A stretch of DNA of 64,000 nt from Mesocentrotus franciscanus (Eukaryota > Echinodermata > Echinoidea > Camarodonta > Strongylocentrotidae): the NCBI GenBank assembly GCA_037976565.1, contig CP137669.1, forward strand, positions 36,854,912-36,918,911. The letters are read 5' to 3'. Positions 45,042-58,119 of the stretch are shown in pieces (the first letter of the stretch is position 1; the number at the start of each line of letters is the position of its first letter). The notes under the pieces are model-generated. The model did no database searches. It worked only from the letters and a program-made list of their open reading frames with translations, and was not told where the DNA came from. A program made the position numbers and the translations under genes.

Positions 45042-45934
45042 TTCTAAATAATAGCAAATTACATTACTTTTCCAATATTTTGCAAAATCTGTTGATATGG
45101 TGACTGTGCTCTAGTATAGTAAGTGTAATTGTTGGAAAATACTGTACATGCAGGGATGTGGGAATTGTGAAAAATGATTGAGTGCCCACAAGAAAATGAG
45201 TGACTATCTTGTGTGATAAGATAACAAAATGACCAGAATGCCTGTCAATGTGAAAATCAGAAGTTATAATTAATTATCTTTTCCAGTACAGAATGATGGG
45301 ATGTAGATATTACTTTTTACTTGTGATTTGAATATATTCCCTTCTCTTTTGTGATCATGCCAATATTACCTATATCACAAAATAGCACTGAACTTGAGAA
45401 GCTAAATGCAGTCTGTCACCTGAAATTCTTGCGCTCTCTAGATCAATCAGTTGTATAGTATGAGTCAAATTACTGGAATTCAGGATTTAATGGATAGAAT
45501 CCGATGAATGCCGGTTGTAATAACTCCACAAGCCTAGCAGCCGCGTGCCCCCTTAATGCGAAAGCAAAGGCAGTATAATCTAGTCATGTGCCTGTATTAA
45601 ACGCTCCATGTGTAATAGTAATTTGCGACTCATGGTCAGGTCTTGCTGGCTCAGCAGAAATGGCAAAATCAGGCATTCTGGGCCCTAAAGTGGATCTCCA
45701 TATTTAGATATATTACGATACAATCTGTTGTCTGTATGTCAAAGTATGATATTTTTAGGAAGAGTGATTTTTTTTCCCCCTTTGAGTTTGATTGGACAAT
45801 CTCACCTACCGGTACTTGTACCTCACAAAGTGACAAGTATAGAACTGCATTGTAAGTGTAGAATGTGTGTGCTTTCGTGCAAACGGTGATGATATGCTGA
45901 ATGTATCAGAATTTTGATAAATCTAATACAATAC

Positions 45935-46399
45935 CAGAGCTGCCAACTAGTACGGATTTCCCGTAATTGGTACGGAAATTAATGATCATTATGGCAGTAC
46001 GGAATGTTGTCTCAAATTACGGATTAAAATTTTTTTTTTTAAATTTCAATTTTTAAATTTTTTTAAAACGTAAATATGATTTATCGTAGCGAGTGCTGTA
46101 CAGTATGGGGGCCATCCAATACTCGCTGAGAAAGACGGAAAAGTATTCTCTTAATAGAAGCCAATTTTTCATGGAAAACTGATGTGTTGTGATGACCTGA
46201 AAATCAATATTTAGCAACTTTGTGTGAGTAACATCACCACAATTTTTAGATAATCATGCGCCATGCATCCGTGCGGTGTTGGCGCGCCATTTTTTTAAAG
46301 ATTCATAGCGTCGCATAGGAATTTACTGATTTATTCCACAAATGACTGATTTTGAGCCTTGTGATTACTGATTTTCTGTTCTGGAGGTTGGCAGCCCTG
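45935..46399. mobile_element. hAT-like MITE with 6-bp target duplication
   Basis: The ends CAGAGCTGCCAAC and GTTGGCAGCCCTG are inverted. CAATAC sits immediately outside both (45929-45934 and 46400-46405). CAGRG-type termini are typical of hAT elements. The interior has TACGGATTTCCCGTAATTGG-like text and an A/T-rich middle, no coding region. Confidence 0.82.
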
Positions 46400-46405
46400 C
46401 AATAC

Positions 46406-49400
46406 AAGTACGAGTGCAGTATTGCATTGAAGGATCATATGCTACTGAGGACATTCTTATTACTGTGTATCGTATGTTTCATTACTTTCAGAAAAACCAC
46501 AAAGAACGCACCCTTTTACTGCAAGGATCTCAATGCATTCATAAGGTAAGACGTAGCTATAGTAATGATATGAATGCAGTTCTGCCTACCGTTCCCTCTC
46601 ATATCATTATAAATTGCAATTACATTGAATCAAGATTTCTTATGCACTGAGAGCTTCTGTATTGAATGATGCCGTATAAGTCTAATGGAAGTAATCGTAT
46701 TGATATCAAGATTCATGGTTACAATATGATTTCCATGGATCAACTTCAATTTAATTGATTGCAATGAAGGTATGCATGCATGCCCCAATGTCAAGAAGTG
46801 TATTTGTTTGATTTCAACAAAATATTGGTTTCAAGAGTATTCAATTCTTGCATGCACATATTTTTCTATCAGTTTGTAAGGATGAAATTCATATATCAGA
46901 TTATTTTTTTGATCTGTCTTGAAAAAAAAAAAGAAGCACATTGGCTTGCACTGGCATAGCAACAACAAATTTATAAACATGAATATGAATGCCACCAGAA
47001 TATTAATATAAATACAATGACATGTATATGCATCATGATACGGGCTTAAATACTCTAATATAGAAAGCGGCATTTTGAATGAGTTTCCTGCAAGCAAGGT
47101 TTTTCCTTTTCCTGTGATAATTAACACGACCCATGACAGGAATTGAGCCCAAATTATGTGTAATTTGTCATTTGGTACCTTGCATTTTCAAGTACTAGGA
47201 ATAAAAACAATTTTTGTACAATAGAAAAAAATGTTATTGTGTCATAGTGCATGGTTATTATTTGTTATGAACCTACTCACATATATTGGAGTGTGCTTGA
47301 ATAAACATTGACTATTAGCAAGCAGGAATTTGTAAACATAAATTTACAAACCATCCTTTGCTAAAAATATAGAAACAACTATTTGGGTTAATGCAAAGTT
47401 CTGTTGACAATAATGTAACAAATAAATGACTTGCTATCAACTGTCACAATTTTCCCCAAGTGTGTCTGACTGGATTGCTAACAGTACCTCGAGTCTTGCC
47501 AAACTGGTAGTATACATGTAGTATTTGGACACAAATCTAGAATTTGTAATCTGTCGATCGACCCTTTTGCATCTACTGTATATGTTCTGAAAATATATGA
47601 TTTTGACCTGGAGCTTAAAACAAGCATTCAATCATAAAAATAGTCAGAAATATCCAAACATAAACTTGTCGAGATACTTTTTTTTTTGGTAGGAAAATCT
47701 TTTGTAAAAGATCTGACCTCTTGACTTTTGTGAAAATTCAAACATGAATGCATACCATCAATCCTGAGTTATAAACCTGAGGGCTCTGGCACCATTTTTG
47801 GTGGTTATTATGAATAAATCCCTATTCTTCCAGCCCACTTTGGCAGGGAAATACCAGAGCCATGACTGGTCATCATAATTTTGGCCCCTCTGTGCCTGAG
47901 GTTGTGTCACCGCGGCTATGAACCCAAACGTAATCCTCAGTGGGAGATCTGTTCACACTTGTGTATATACAGAGTGTGGAAGATCGCTTTTGATGATGAT
48001 TCATAGTTATTGGAATGGACTGATTCTGATGACAGTAATGCTTGTTCTCAGAATGTGAACATAAATTTCAAATATTGTTTTGGAAAGTGATCTGTTTCAT
48101 TTTGATATTAATCAGAGACCTTCATACTTGTCGGGGCATGAATTTGTTTTACGTGTAGCAGTATATCCGTTCTGATGAATGGTGATGATGGTTTTAGATG
48201 AGAGTCTTTTGTGATGTTTAAGAAAGTTAAAATTCAATTCTCCCCAAGTAATCTCAATTAGAGACACAGTGTGCATGGAGCTTTAGTAAACAATGTTTGA
48301 TATACCGGTAGTGCTTTATATTATGGTGTGTAAATGTGCGTTCCCAATTCATTTTAGATATTTACTGTAATAGTCCAGTGGAAAAAATACTTTTCTGTTC
48401 GCAGGAGCTCTTTTAGGATTTGGTGTTGTATATAAGTGTGTTTTATTCACATTGGTATTTAAGTATGTTATTGTTTTTGTACCAGAGCTACCGGAGCTCT
48501 TTAAGAGCTTACTGGAGCTAAATTGCTCACCGCTGCCGTGTATATTTTTTGCTGCGTATTTTTTATAGCATTCTGTTTCCAAATCACAAAAATGTAGATC
48601 TTTGATGGTTAACTTTCCTTCTGTAGAATATGTTTTCAAGCCATGCAATTACAGCATAGCGCTTACAGCATGCCACGAAGGAAAATCCTCGCTGACTTGA
48701 CCTTTACCATTGATAGAATAGAGCCTCTCTGCCAGGCAGGCCATGAGCCAAGCAAGGGCTCCCAACTTCCCAGTCATTTTCAAGGAGTGTTTTTTTGTTT
48801 ACTGGTAATTGGTAGAGTGAGGTTCAACAACCCGAGTGATGTGCTATTTATGATCCATGAAGCCTGTTAATTATTTCTCTGCATAGAGCCAACAAGTTCA
48901 TAACAAGAGGGAAGGTAGACGTGATGGGGATAGGGTCACCATTCACTGTGCCAAGTATTAAAAATGGGCCTCTAATTAAAGGAAATGAAATAACCTCATT
49001 TACAGGTGGAGTGTGCTAACATTTAGATATTAAGTCATGTGTTTTATAAGGTATTGAGGCATTTACAACCATTGCCAATTTACTTGTGACCATACTGTGA
49101 TGTGATCCATATGGTAGAATGAAATTTAAGATGTCTTCCTACTAAATTAATATGCACTTGATTTCTTTGCTTACAAGCTGAAAGTCTTGCATAACACTCA
49201 GTTTCTTGGAATTGTGAAACCATATTTTTTGCTAGTTTTACTCTGCAAAATGAAAAAAGTTCCTTGTCGCAAAAATATGAGGGGAAAGTAACAGTAGAGT
49301 GTTTGTCCAAAAATGTTGGCTACAAATATAAAGTTTCTTTCTAGCCTGTATAGTACATGTGATGTAGGCCTACTTATGCAGATTCCTGTACATAAGTCTT

Positions 49401-50417
49401 TGATTGAGAAAGAAAGGTATTCTAATCCAGTATTCACGAGTAAACCCGCAAGCCTACAACTATTCCTTTCTCCTCCAGTTTCAAACCACTAGTGTATGCG
49501 TACACATTACAGATATCTTGATTGATGACTGGCTAAGCATGTGCAGAACCACAACAAAGCCACACCAAGTTGAATAGATTCTTACAATACAAATGCCCAT
49601 CATCCTTTCTCCTACATGTATCAGAGTTTACGCTTAAAGGGAATCTTGAGTCCCGGCAATGAAAAGAAATAGAAACTTCTTACATTGTACATTTAATCCA
49701 ATGTACATGTATAGTTGTATACTGAATAATCATATCTGCAATGGAGTTTGAATTCTTTCAAATGATTTTGGATAGAAAATGTAAATATAGGGCTATGTTG
49801 TTTAATGGGTAAAAAAATAGGCTAGTTACATGTAGGTTTATCAGTAGTATTTTGATGTAGTCATATGTGTGAATATTTACGTTGGTGATTCTTGCACAGA
49901 AGTACATTTACAGTATTTATCTTTCATTGAAATTTTGATATTTTTTTCCATATTGTTCCAATTTAATCAGCCTATTGACTTAATCTTGAATGATGCAGTG
50001 TGACTTTTAGACCATTTCATTTGAAATAGTTGTAAATATTAACTACTGATTTCCTTTAAAAGAAGCATCATGAAATTACAATTTGCTGTGATGTACATTT
50101 GTAATGCATGGTGAGGCTTACGGGTAACTATAAGATTGTGGGAAACGGGATAATGTAATCACGTATTGTACCGGAGATTTTGCATCATGTTTCATGTTGG
50201 TAATTGGATGAAACCATGTACATATTTGCAGCATGACATGAATATTATTCCTAGGTGTGATATTTGAGACAAACGGGATAAGAGAAGTAATAGATCACGA
50301 TTGTTTGCTACCAGTTTTCCACTGAGACTCACACAGCTCCTGGAATTGGTTTTGAAAGAGCATAACGGATGTGGCTGCTACTTGTACATGTACACTGTAT
50401 GACTTAAGTCTTGATTA
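46406..50417. other. Non-coding stretch, no gene seen
   Basis: No conserved exon or clear terminal-repeat element. TTAAAGGGAATCTTGAGTC at about 49635 looks like one end of a TTAA-type element, but no partner was found. Confidence 0.35.
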
Positions 50418-50689
50418 TTAAAGGCCCTATCTCATTGAGCGGCGAATGCTTGCGAACGTTGCGAATTTTGGATTTTTGGATCAAAAAGAACTTCAGCGAC
50501 ACCGTCTTACAACCGTTTGCAAAGGCTTACGACTGTTTTGCAAAGGCCTACAACTGTTTTGTGACGAGTAAAACTGTTTGCGACAATGAATATATTTGCG
50601 AACTTTCCTGCAACCGTTTACAAACCCTGGTGAAACCCCAAATTCGCTACGTTCGCAAGCATTCGCCGCTCAGTGAGATAGGCCCTTAA
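50418..50689. mobile_element. TTAA-type MITE with about 48-bp terminal inverted repeats
   Basis: TTAAAGGCCCTATCTCATTG at 50418 and the complementary right end to 50689 pair over about 48 bases with few mismatches, including GCGGCGAATGCTTGCGAACG exactly. The interior carries TACAACTGTTTTG-type direct repeats (AAAGGCTTACGAC, AAAGGCCTACAAC). The plus open frame across it is an artefact. Confidence 0.9.
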
Positions 50690-50798
50690 AGAATAAGACA
50701 GGGATATACATCGTTTGTCTCTTCCCATGAAAGACTTTTGACACTTGCAGTTTAGCCACTGGATTGACTAAATCCAAGTTATTGTCGTAGAGTATAAG

Positions 50799-51109
50799 CC
50801 AGTTCACGGTTGCAGTCTGAGCATGAGCAGATAAAGGTCATTGCAGAACAAATTGTGAAATACACAGAGACAAAATACTGGATAGGTGCTCGTAAAAGTT
50901 ATGTAATCATTATTCATTTATGGACAAGCAGTGCACTCCACGATACACAGGTGGAAGTATTCTTTGAAAAGGGAAACAAAGGCTATTTATGTAGCACCTC
51001 CATCGCTGTAGGAGTGATTATTTCAAAATGTACAAAGTGTGACCTCTTCATGTTTTGAAGATCTGTGGATATTCGGGGTCATTTGGGACATGTGCTAACC
51101 GTGAACTGG
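50799..51109. mobile_element. MITE, CCAGTTCACGGTT termini
   Basis: CCAGTTCACGGTT at 50799 and AACCGTGAACTGG ending 51109 are perfectly inverted; GAGCATG and CATGTGC beyond pair weakly. 311 bp. The 82-codon plus frame inside has no domain. Confidence 0.75.
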
Positions 51110-51360
51110 TCTATTGAAGAATGTTAGAATGATAGCCAGGCTGTTGCTAGGCCGGTGCTGATATTTTTAAAACTTTATATTCAATATGAACCTTTCACTT
51201 CACATACATGTACATGTACAACTGTTAGCTGGTAGGCCTACACATGCACGTACACAAACATGTATGACTGCCGTGTCAAAACTAAAAATAGCTTTACGTG
51301 CCTGCAAGGCAACTGTATTATCTGCTGAGAGCGAGAAGGACGTTGAGATCATGTATAAAA

Positions 51361-51480
51361 GTATGAGTTAAATGCCCTTTTGTTTCTCAGCAAATGATAT
51401 CGTCTGTCTGGAGCACGAAGGCTGTTAACTCTATATAAAAGTAAAAGTTAACCTCCTTTTGTTTCTCAGCGTATGATATG
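51361..51480. mobile_element. Palindromic element plus half-copy
   Basis: GATATCGTCTGTCTGGAGCA at 51398 and TTTCTCAGCGTATGATATG ending 51480 are imperfect inverted ends of the small palindrome family. A further right half (GAGTTAAATGCCCTTTTGTT) lies directly before it, so one and a half units are tandemly placed. Confidence 0.5.
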
Positions 51481-53568
51481 AACCGGTATGTTGAGTTCTA
51501 ATCAAGATGATTGATGATTAGTTTCATACTATCCTGGATGGCTTTAAGAACATTATCCATATTTTGTTTTGATGGGTCAGGTGAAAGTGATTTGGTATTG
51601 TGGCCACAAAAAGTAGGGGAAAAAAATCTCTTTCGTTTGTCATTTGTTGAATTGTGCCTATTCATTCTAAAATGCTATTAAAGGAGAAAGACCTTGAGGA
51701 TTTTCAACAATAGATGTACAATTTTTCAAATAGACTACAACGTGATAGATTCAAATGGTTACATGTATGAGACGTGTGTACGTGTACTGGCCACATTTGC
51801 TCTGGCTTTATTTTCAATTTTCATGAAAATTTATGTTTGAAACTTACAAATTTGATTTCTGTTAAAAAAATGTGGAGTTTTTATCATCAGGAAATACATG
51901 TAGGCCTACATGTACATGTACATGTATGTATGTCTCATTCGGACTACATGTAGTTGTTTCCCAACTATGAAAATGATACGCTGTTGAATTTAAGTAGTAT
52001 ACAAAAGGAAATCAAGTATCTAATAAAGACCCTCGAGATACCGATTTCTGTGTATCAACACTAGTTGAACATGACTATTGGGATCATGATTTGCACCTGT
52101 CCGGTGATAGAGATTGATCATCAGGTTTCCGGTCATACCAGCATTAGTCAATGAATAAATCAATAATACTGGTGGAAATATTACATGTACATGTACCTGT
52201 ATGTTTGTATGATACATGTAGGGTTATGTACAGGTAATCTTGTGGACATTAATTAAATGCTTAAGGCAGTTAAAAGCCAAGAGACCCTTAAACAAACAAG
52301 ATAAGGCACTTTAATTAATTTTTGTTTTCTCTCAGGATGTTCATATCATTTGACATTATTATACATGTAGTCTGTAAACGTTGCTCCCCCACCCTGTATT
52401 AATTGCTTAATTACAAGTGTCCTGTGTCAAAATGTGCCATGTACCCTGTAAGTATTGAGCCTGGCTGCAATCCCTACATGTACTTTGTATTGTGAGAGAA
52501 TACCGTAAGTGCTTGGACGAGCTACCAATCTCTTGAATGGAACTGCAGACTTTGGAAAAAGAGAGGAATAAACCCTGAATAGCAAGCCGGCTGGAGTAGA
52601 AGAAGAAGAAATATCTGAGAAACTTTTAGCAAAATACATAAAAACAGTTGAACAAGGAATAAGAAAGTACTGAATCTTTAAAAGTTAACACCAAAATATG
52701 GGAGAAATCTGCCATCAGTATAGTGCATGATACATGTACATGTGATGTCATAACAAGCAGGTATTAGGCTGAAATAATTCCTTGGTAATACAAGGAGAAT
52801 CCTCCCAATTGTTTTATTCCCAAATAATTCATCTTTAACCTTTCCTGAATCCTTATGATGATAATTATATAGTCACTTTCTCTTCGAATAAAAGGTTGTC
52901 TCCTCCCTCTTACACTGAAAAAAGGTATCATTGTATTTACTATTGTGGATTACTCCTCAATATATTAGAAGAAATAATGACAGAAAGAAAGGGATAAAGT
53001 GTTTTAGCATTCTGGCATGAAGTTCACACTCCCTTGGCTGACTTTATCAAAGTGCAAGCGCACTGATTATAGGTTTAAAACTGACAGGAATATGAAGTAC
53101 TTCTCGTGGAAATGAGGGCCAATTGCAGATTTCCCTTGAGGGTTTTATTGATCAATAATCCTTAGTTTGGATGGTATTTGCGGCTGCATTTGTGATTTGA
53201 TTTCGGATGGGCTTGGGGAAATCTTGCCACCCCTGTGTGAAGTTCATCCAAGCTTGAGGGGTGGATAGAGTGGAGAAGAGGTGAAAGACAAATTATTTTG
53301 ATGACATTTCAAAGACTGAGTAATAGATACTGTTATTCAGTTGATTTTACGTCGATATCTGCAGCATGGTGCTACGGCAGTCAAAATGGGTTGACTGGCT
53401 AGTGAATGATAATTCTTGCCTTGTAGGGCAAGCAGAGAATAATTTGACAACTGCAAATCAGTATTATGACAGACTGTACATTGTAATTTGCTATGATAAA
53501 TCCCAGATCATTTTGTCTTTTCATAATAGGCTTGTCCACTTTGCTTCAACTGAATACAAGTAAACTCT

Positions 53569-54250
53569 ATTATCAATTTGGAGCCAGAAGGGCATTAACT
53601 TGAATACTTTAAAGGGCAATCCAACCCTTGTAATAAGTTCATTTGAATGAAAGCAGAAAAATCAGAGAAACAGAATGGTGAAAGTTTGAAATAAATCGGA
53701 CCACTATTAAGAAAGTTATGAGTGTTTGAAATTTGAGATCATCAAGCTAGGCGAATCTCAAATCAGCAATTTTGTCAGTGGATTGTGACGTAGTGACGGA
53801 TTACTCTCCTGTTTGTCGTGTACAAAAATATCATTTATTTCTGTTTTTCCCCCAAGTGCCTTCAACCTTGGGGCACTACTCAAAATATATCATGGAGAGT
53901 ACATTATTACAAGTCCTCTAAAATGAAAAGACCATCCCGAGTCAAACATTTATAAAAAGTTTAAATTTTAGTCCTTTTGTGTATTGGGAACAAATGAGAA
54001 AGTTGTACGCCACTACATCACATAAACATTATCAATTCAGCCAATTTGAAGAGCCCATACCTACATGTATAGTAATTGCAACTTTCGAAAATTCGTAACT
54101 TTCTAATTTTTTATCCGATTTCATTCAAACTTTCATCAGTAGGCTATGCTTCTCTGATTTTTCTGCTTTATTCTAGATGAGTTTGCTATCAAGGTTAGAT
54201 TTCCCTTTAAACACAGAGTTAACAACCTTTTGACTCCAAACAGACAATAT
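53569..54250. mobile_element. Small palindromic element split by a family B insertion
   Basis: The left half (GGAGCCAGAAGGGCATTAAC at 53580) and right half (CACAGAGTTAACAACCTTTT, ACTCCAAACAGACAATAT to 54250) are the two arms of the same palindrome family seen whole at 6921-7008. The 602-bp element between them begins and ends at TTAA. Confidence 0.65.
53609..54210. mobile_element. TTAA-type repeat, family B copy 2
   Basis: Shares its block order with 25650-26294. The ends TTAAAGGGCAATCCAACC and GGTTAGATTTCCCTTTAA are imperfectly inverted. It has lost most of the internal palindrome that copy 1 retains. Confidence 0.88.
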
Positions 54251-54389
54251 AATAACATACATTAAAAAAAAATCAAAATACACTTCTGTCTTGTGATTAA
54301 TTTTCTGAGAAGGAAGCCCTAATCATAACTGAAATCATACAATATATATTTTTGTAGTAGTACAGTATGTACGTATGCAATGGAGCCAA

Positions 54390-54908
54390 CAGGGCTGTGC
54401 ATAACCGTGTAATAAGGTACTCAAGTACACTCCTAGGCTTACAGGCGAGTACTCGGACGCCATGTTTTTTTTGTTTTTTGTTTTTGCCAACACCATACTA
54501 CGAACAGTACAAAGGTTTCTCTGAAAACCCACGCGATTTTACTTCAAGTTGCTGTTGAAAGCGCCTATTTGTGCTTTTGAATTTTATACTAATAATTGAA
54601 ACAATGTTATTTTTAAAACTAAAGATGACAGACAAATATTCCTCTGAGTCCAAACAGAAATCCGGAGATTTGGTCCCAGTTTCTGAGTGGTGAGTTGACA
54701 GTGACACCCTGTGTGTATGATTGAGCTGGGAAACATTTTTACCCACGGTACCATGCCGGTGCTCTTCTGGCACGGGTGACCGTCGGCCTGGACAGTGCCA
54801 GGTGAACGGGAAAAAAATGGCGGCCGAGTATTCGAGTACGAGAAATCGTACTCGAGTAGTTGTCAACAGTGCGAGTACTCGAGTATTCGAGTACTCGTCG
54901 CAGCCTTA
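54390..54908. mobile_element. hAT-like foldback with CGAGTACTCG arms
   Basis: CAGGGCTGTGC at 54390 and GCAGCCTTAG near 54908 are loosely inverted. GTACTC/GAGTAC palindromes and CGGACGCCATG/ATGGCGGCCG appear on the two sides. No convincing target duplication. The 122-codon minus frame (54498-54866) lies inside and has no domain. Confidence 0.55.
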
Positions 54909-55449
54909 GTTTTCATGCACTCAGCCTAAAGGTACTACATACCTGCACTTCTCCATTTCTATTCTAACATCTGAACTTTTATAAAGTTCATCCTGAATGA
55001 GAATTTAATGAGTACCAGGCAAGCAGTGATGAAGGAAAAACAGGAATTCTACCTACAAAATATTATGTCGTAAGAGAAAATATAATCATGCATGATACAT
55101 GCCAGAAATAGGAAATATTCTTACCTGGGAATGGAAAAAATCCTGCCTTAGAGAACCACAGAGAGGGGAGGATCTCCCTGGGATAATAACCAAGCACTTT
55201 CAGTCTTCAAAGGGACTTTGCTGCCAAAGTGAATTATTGTTATGTTACCATTCAGCATTCAATCTGGAATTTATACAATTAAAGGTCATGAGCACTATTA
55301 TACATGTATATTCCTTTCATCAATATTATTTCCTCATCAGCTTACTTACACATGTATGTTTTGATATGCCTTGAATTGTAATCGTGTCGGGTGTACTATT
55401 CTTGGTGAAAACATGTGTCTGTTTTATACACTTGTACATTTTTCATGTA

Positions 55450-55512
55450 GTCATCATACAGGCAGTCATCATACTGGCAGTCATCATACAGGCAGTCATC
55501 ATACTGGCAGGA
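55450..55512. repeat. 15-bp tandem repeat, about four units
   Basis: GGCAGTCATCATACA and GGCAGTCATCATACT alternate, so the higher-order period is 30 bp. Confidence 0.9.
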
Positions 55513-56854
55513 TTTCCTTGCACCTTACCAAAGGAAACGTGTGAGACATTCATGGTAGAATAATGTTTGAGAGTGATTGCTTTAGCCCCTACAGTGACAG
55601 ACATGATAGAGCTGCTATTTCTTCACCTTTTATAAAGCCAAATAACCTTTCTTTAAATCTTGGTGATGATTTGGTTATTCTGGTTAACCTTAAAAAATGT
55701 TGCTCACAAAGGATTTTTTTTTTTTAGAATGGCACCACTCTGCTCATATTATACCTGTAATTTCCTTTGCGTTTTTTTATTTTGGATACCGGGCACACTT
55801 TATTTCATCACATTTCTTAGAACTTCCAAGGTTAAGTGAACAAATGCCTTACTAAGATGAAATTTAATGCTGAGTTTAATTAAAGCGCGTAAGTAGACAT
55901 GTTGTCGACATGTTGTCTGGAGGACAGTCAAAATGTGTGACCATTTACTGAAGATTCGCTTCCTTTGCTGGGCCCACATCGCAATCACTCCAATCAGATG
56001 TGAAATTAAGGGGGTTTGAGGAGCGTAAATCTGATTTGCGTGATCTTGTTTTATGCTCTGTTAACCTGGCAAAATTTTGATGATTACTCCCCCACCCCCA
56101 ACTCATGATATCAGTTGTTGTCTATTTGACAAGGCAGTCACAATATTGCTGAAAATCCATAACCCTCATTTATCATTTTTCTTTACATGTACATGTAGGC
56201 GATGATGAAATGATATTCTTATTTCTTGAAACATAATCTTTGAAGACTTGATATTGCTACCTTGACAAAATCCGTTTATTCTTTTGATTTATTAGTTTTG
56301 AATTAAGTTAAAACTTAAAAGACAATCTATTGAAGTTCACTTTTTTAAAAAGTTCATGTTAGTCTGTGCATCAATCTTAAAGACATTGAATCATTATTAT
56401 ATTTCACACATCCATTACTGTACGTAGCATTCTTTTTTGAATGGCAGTTACACTGTGTTATTTTTATGATTTCTTGCCATCTATAGTTTTTGAAGAAATA
56501 TAGCTAACCCTGTATGTCTGTATTAACAATTACCACCAACCCTCAATACATTTTTAAACTTCTCTGTGGGTTCTTTTAAATACCGTGAATGAAAATATAA
56601 ACAAGAAGGAATGGTTCATATGCTACAGGTATTTGAAAGCATGTGGTACTTTCATTGGTCGGCATTAAACTATAAAAAGTATTCTCATTAATCAATATAA
56701 AATTTTCCTTTGCCCTGGTAGGCCTTCATGTGTGCATGCTTTGCCACCGCTCTAGAAACATTAATTTTAAAAAGTAATTACTAGCTGTAAATTATAATTA
56801 CTGATAGCATTAGGTTTCCCATCTTCATATTCATTTATGACATGCATTATATAC
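55513..56854. other. Non-coding stretch, no gene seen
   Basis: AT-rich; no exon or repeat structure supported. Confidence 0.35.
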
Positions 56855-56860
56855 CATAAT

Positions 56861-58119
56861 CAGGGGTCTTGTTAATTATTTTTTTGAAGGAGGTAATTTG
56901 AATTTTATAGGAGGTACCATCACTGCGAGGGAGCGAAGCGACCGAGGGGGGGAGGGTGTGGGAGGGGAGTGTCCCCCCTCCTACGGTAGGGACCTTTTGG
57001 GATTTTCCACTTGAAATCGTGCAATCTGGTGCATACCTAAGAAGAAAATTTGTAGTTATCTTTCCTACCTTGTATTACACATATATATTGTAATAAACAC
57101 ACATATTGTTCATGTTTAATATTACATGAACAATCATAACTCATAAGAAAAGTTATTAAGTTGATAATTATTTATCACTTTGTACCATTACTTTGTAATT
57201 TTTAATTAAACTGAGATGATGCACCATACTCAATCTTTCTACATCATGATTTGTTGAATACATGTACAGTATTTAAATAATGGGCAGCAGAGGCTAGATT
57301 TTGATTTTTTTACTTGTGACTTTTATTTGGCTCCCCATATAAATTCTCATTTAATTATTTTTTTGACATGAAATTATTGAATACATTTAAGAATTTACTT
57401 CAGTTCCTGTTCATTTTATAATGTTATATCACTGTTTTTCCTGACAAAGTGAAGACACTGTATATTTGTTTATTCAACTTTTTTAAGGAAATAAATGAAA
57501 TAAATAAATAAATGAATATTCGCGAGCGAGCCTGCATATATCATGCGAGCTAGCTGCGGGGTCCGCTGGGACGGCCGTGGCGGCCTAAACTCAGCCGAGT
57601 TCAAAACTCTGTTGCCGATTTGCGCATCTCAGAATCTAAAGTACGTTGTCTCTAGACATTGCACGCACGTGTATAGGCCCGGTTTCCGTGATCTTCAAAT
57701 ATCAAATCGGCAACGGATAGTTTGGTTACAGCGAGCTAGCTTCAGTTTTGTTATGATCAGTGTGTATATATTTTGTGCAGTGCATCGTCTTCGCGTGCAC
57801 ATCGGGATCGCAATGGGGTAGGGACGGGCGGGCTTGGCCGCGCTGTGGGGGAGAACTGCGATGTAACGTAATTAGATAGATAGGTCTAGGTAAGTACGGA
57901 CGACGTCGCGTTCGTGATCGTAAGGGATTTCGTCGACTGCGGCCGTGTATGTGCGGCACTAATTATATCTTGGACGAAATTAAGGAAATTTTGGATTAGC
58001 ATTGATTTAGATCTACTTTCTGTGATTTTTGCAAGGTTTATTATAGGAATTATAGCCGGTAAGAAACAAGTGAATAGGCGGCAAGTTTTACCGGTTACCG
58101 GCTTTAAACGACAGCCCTG
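56861..58119. mobile_element. 1.26-kb hAT-like non-autonomous element with 6-bp duplication
   Basis: It begins CAGGGGTCTTGTTAATT and ends GGCTTTAAACGACAGCCCTG, imperfect inverted termini of hAT style. CATAAT flanks both sides exactly (56855-56860 and 58120-58125). The interior includes GGGAGCGAAGCGACCGAG (about 56930) and a GC-rich hairpin region 57540-57745 where GTTGCCGATTTG pairs with CAAATCGGCAAC and GAGCTAGCT recurs. The overlapping frames around 57543-58156 carry no transposase motif. Confidence 0.75.

Noticed and set aside
49635..50060. Possible further TTAA-type element starting TTAAAGGGAATCTTGAGTC
   Set aside because: The nearest CCTTTAA at about 50055 has no matching inner bases, so no pair of ends could be shown.
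54498..54866. 122-codon minus-strand open frame
   Set aside because: Lies inside the CGAGTACTCG foldback element; no transposase or other motif.
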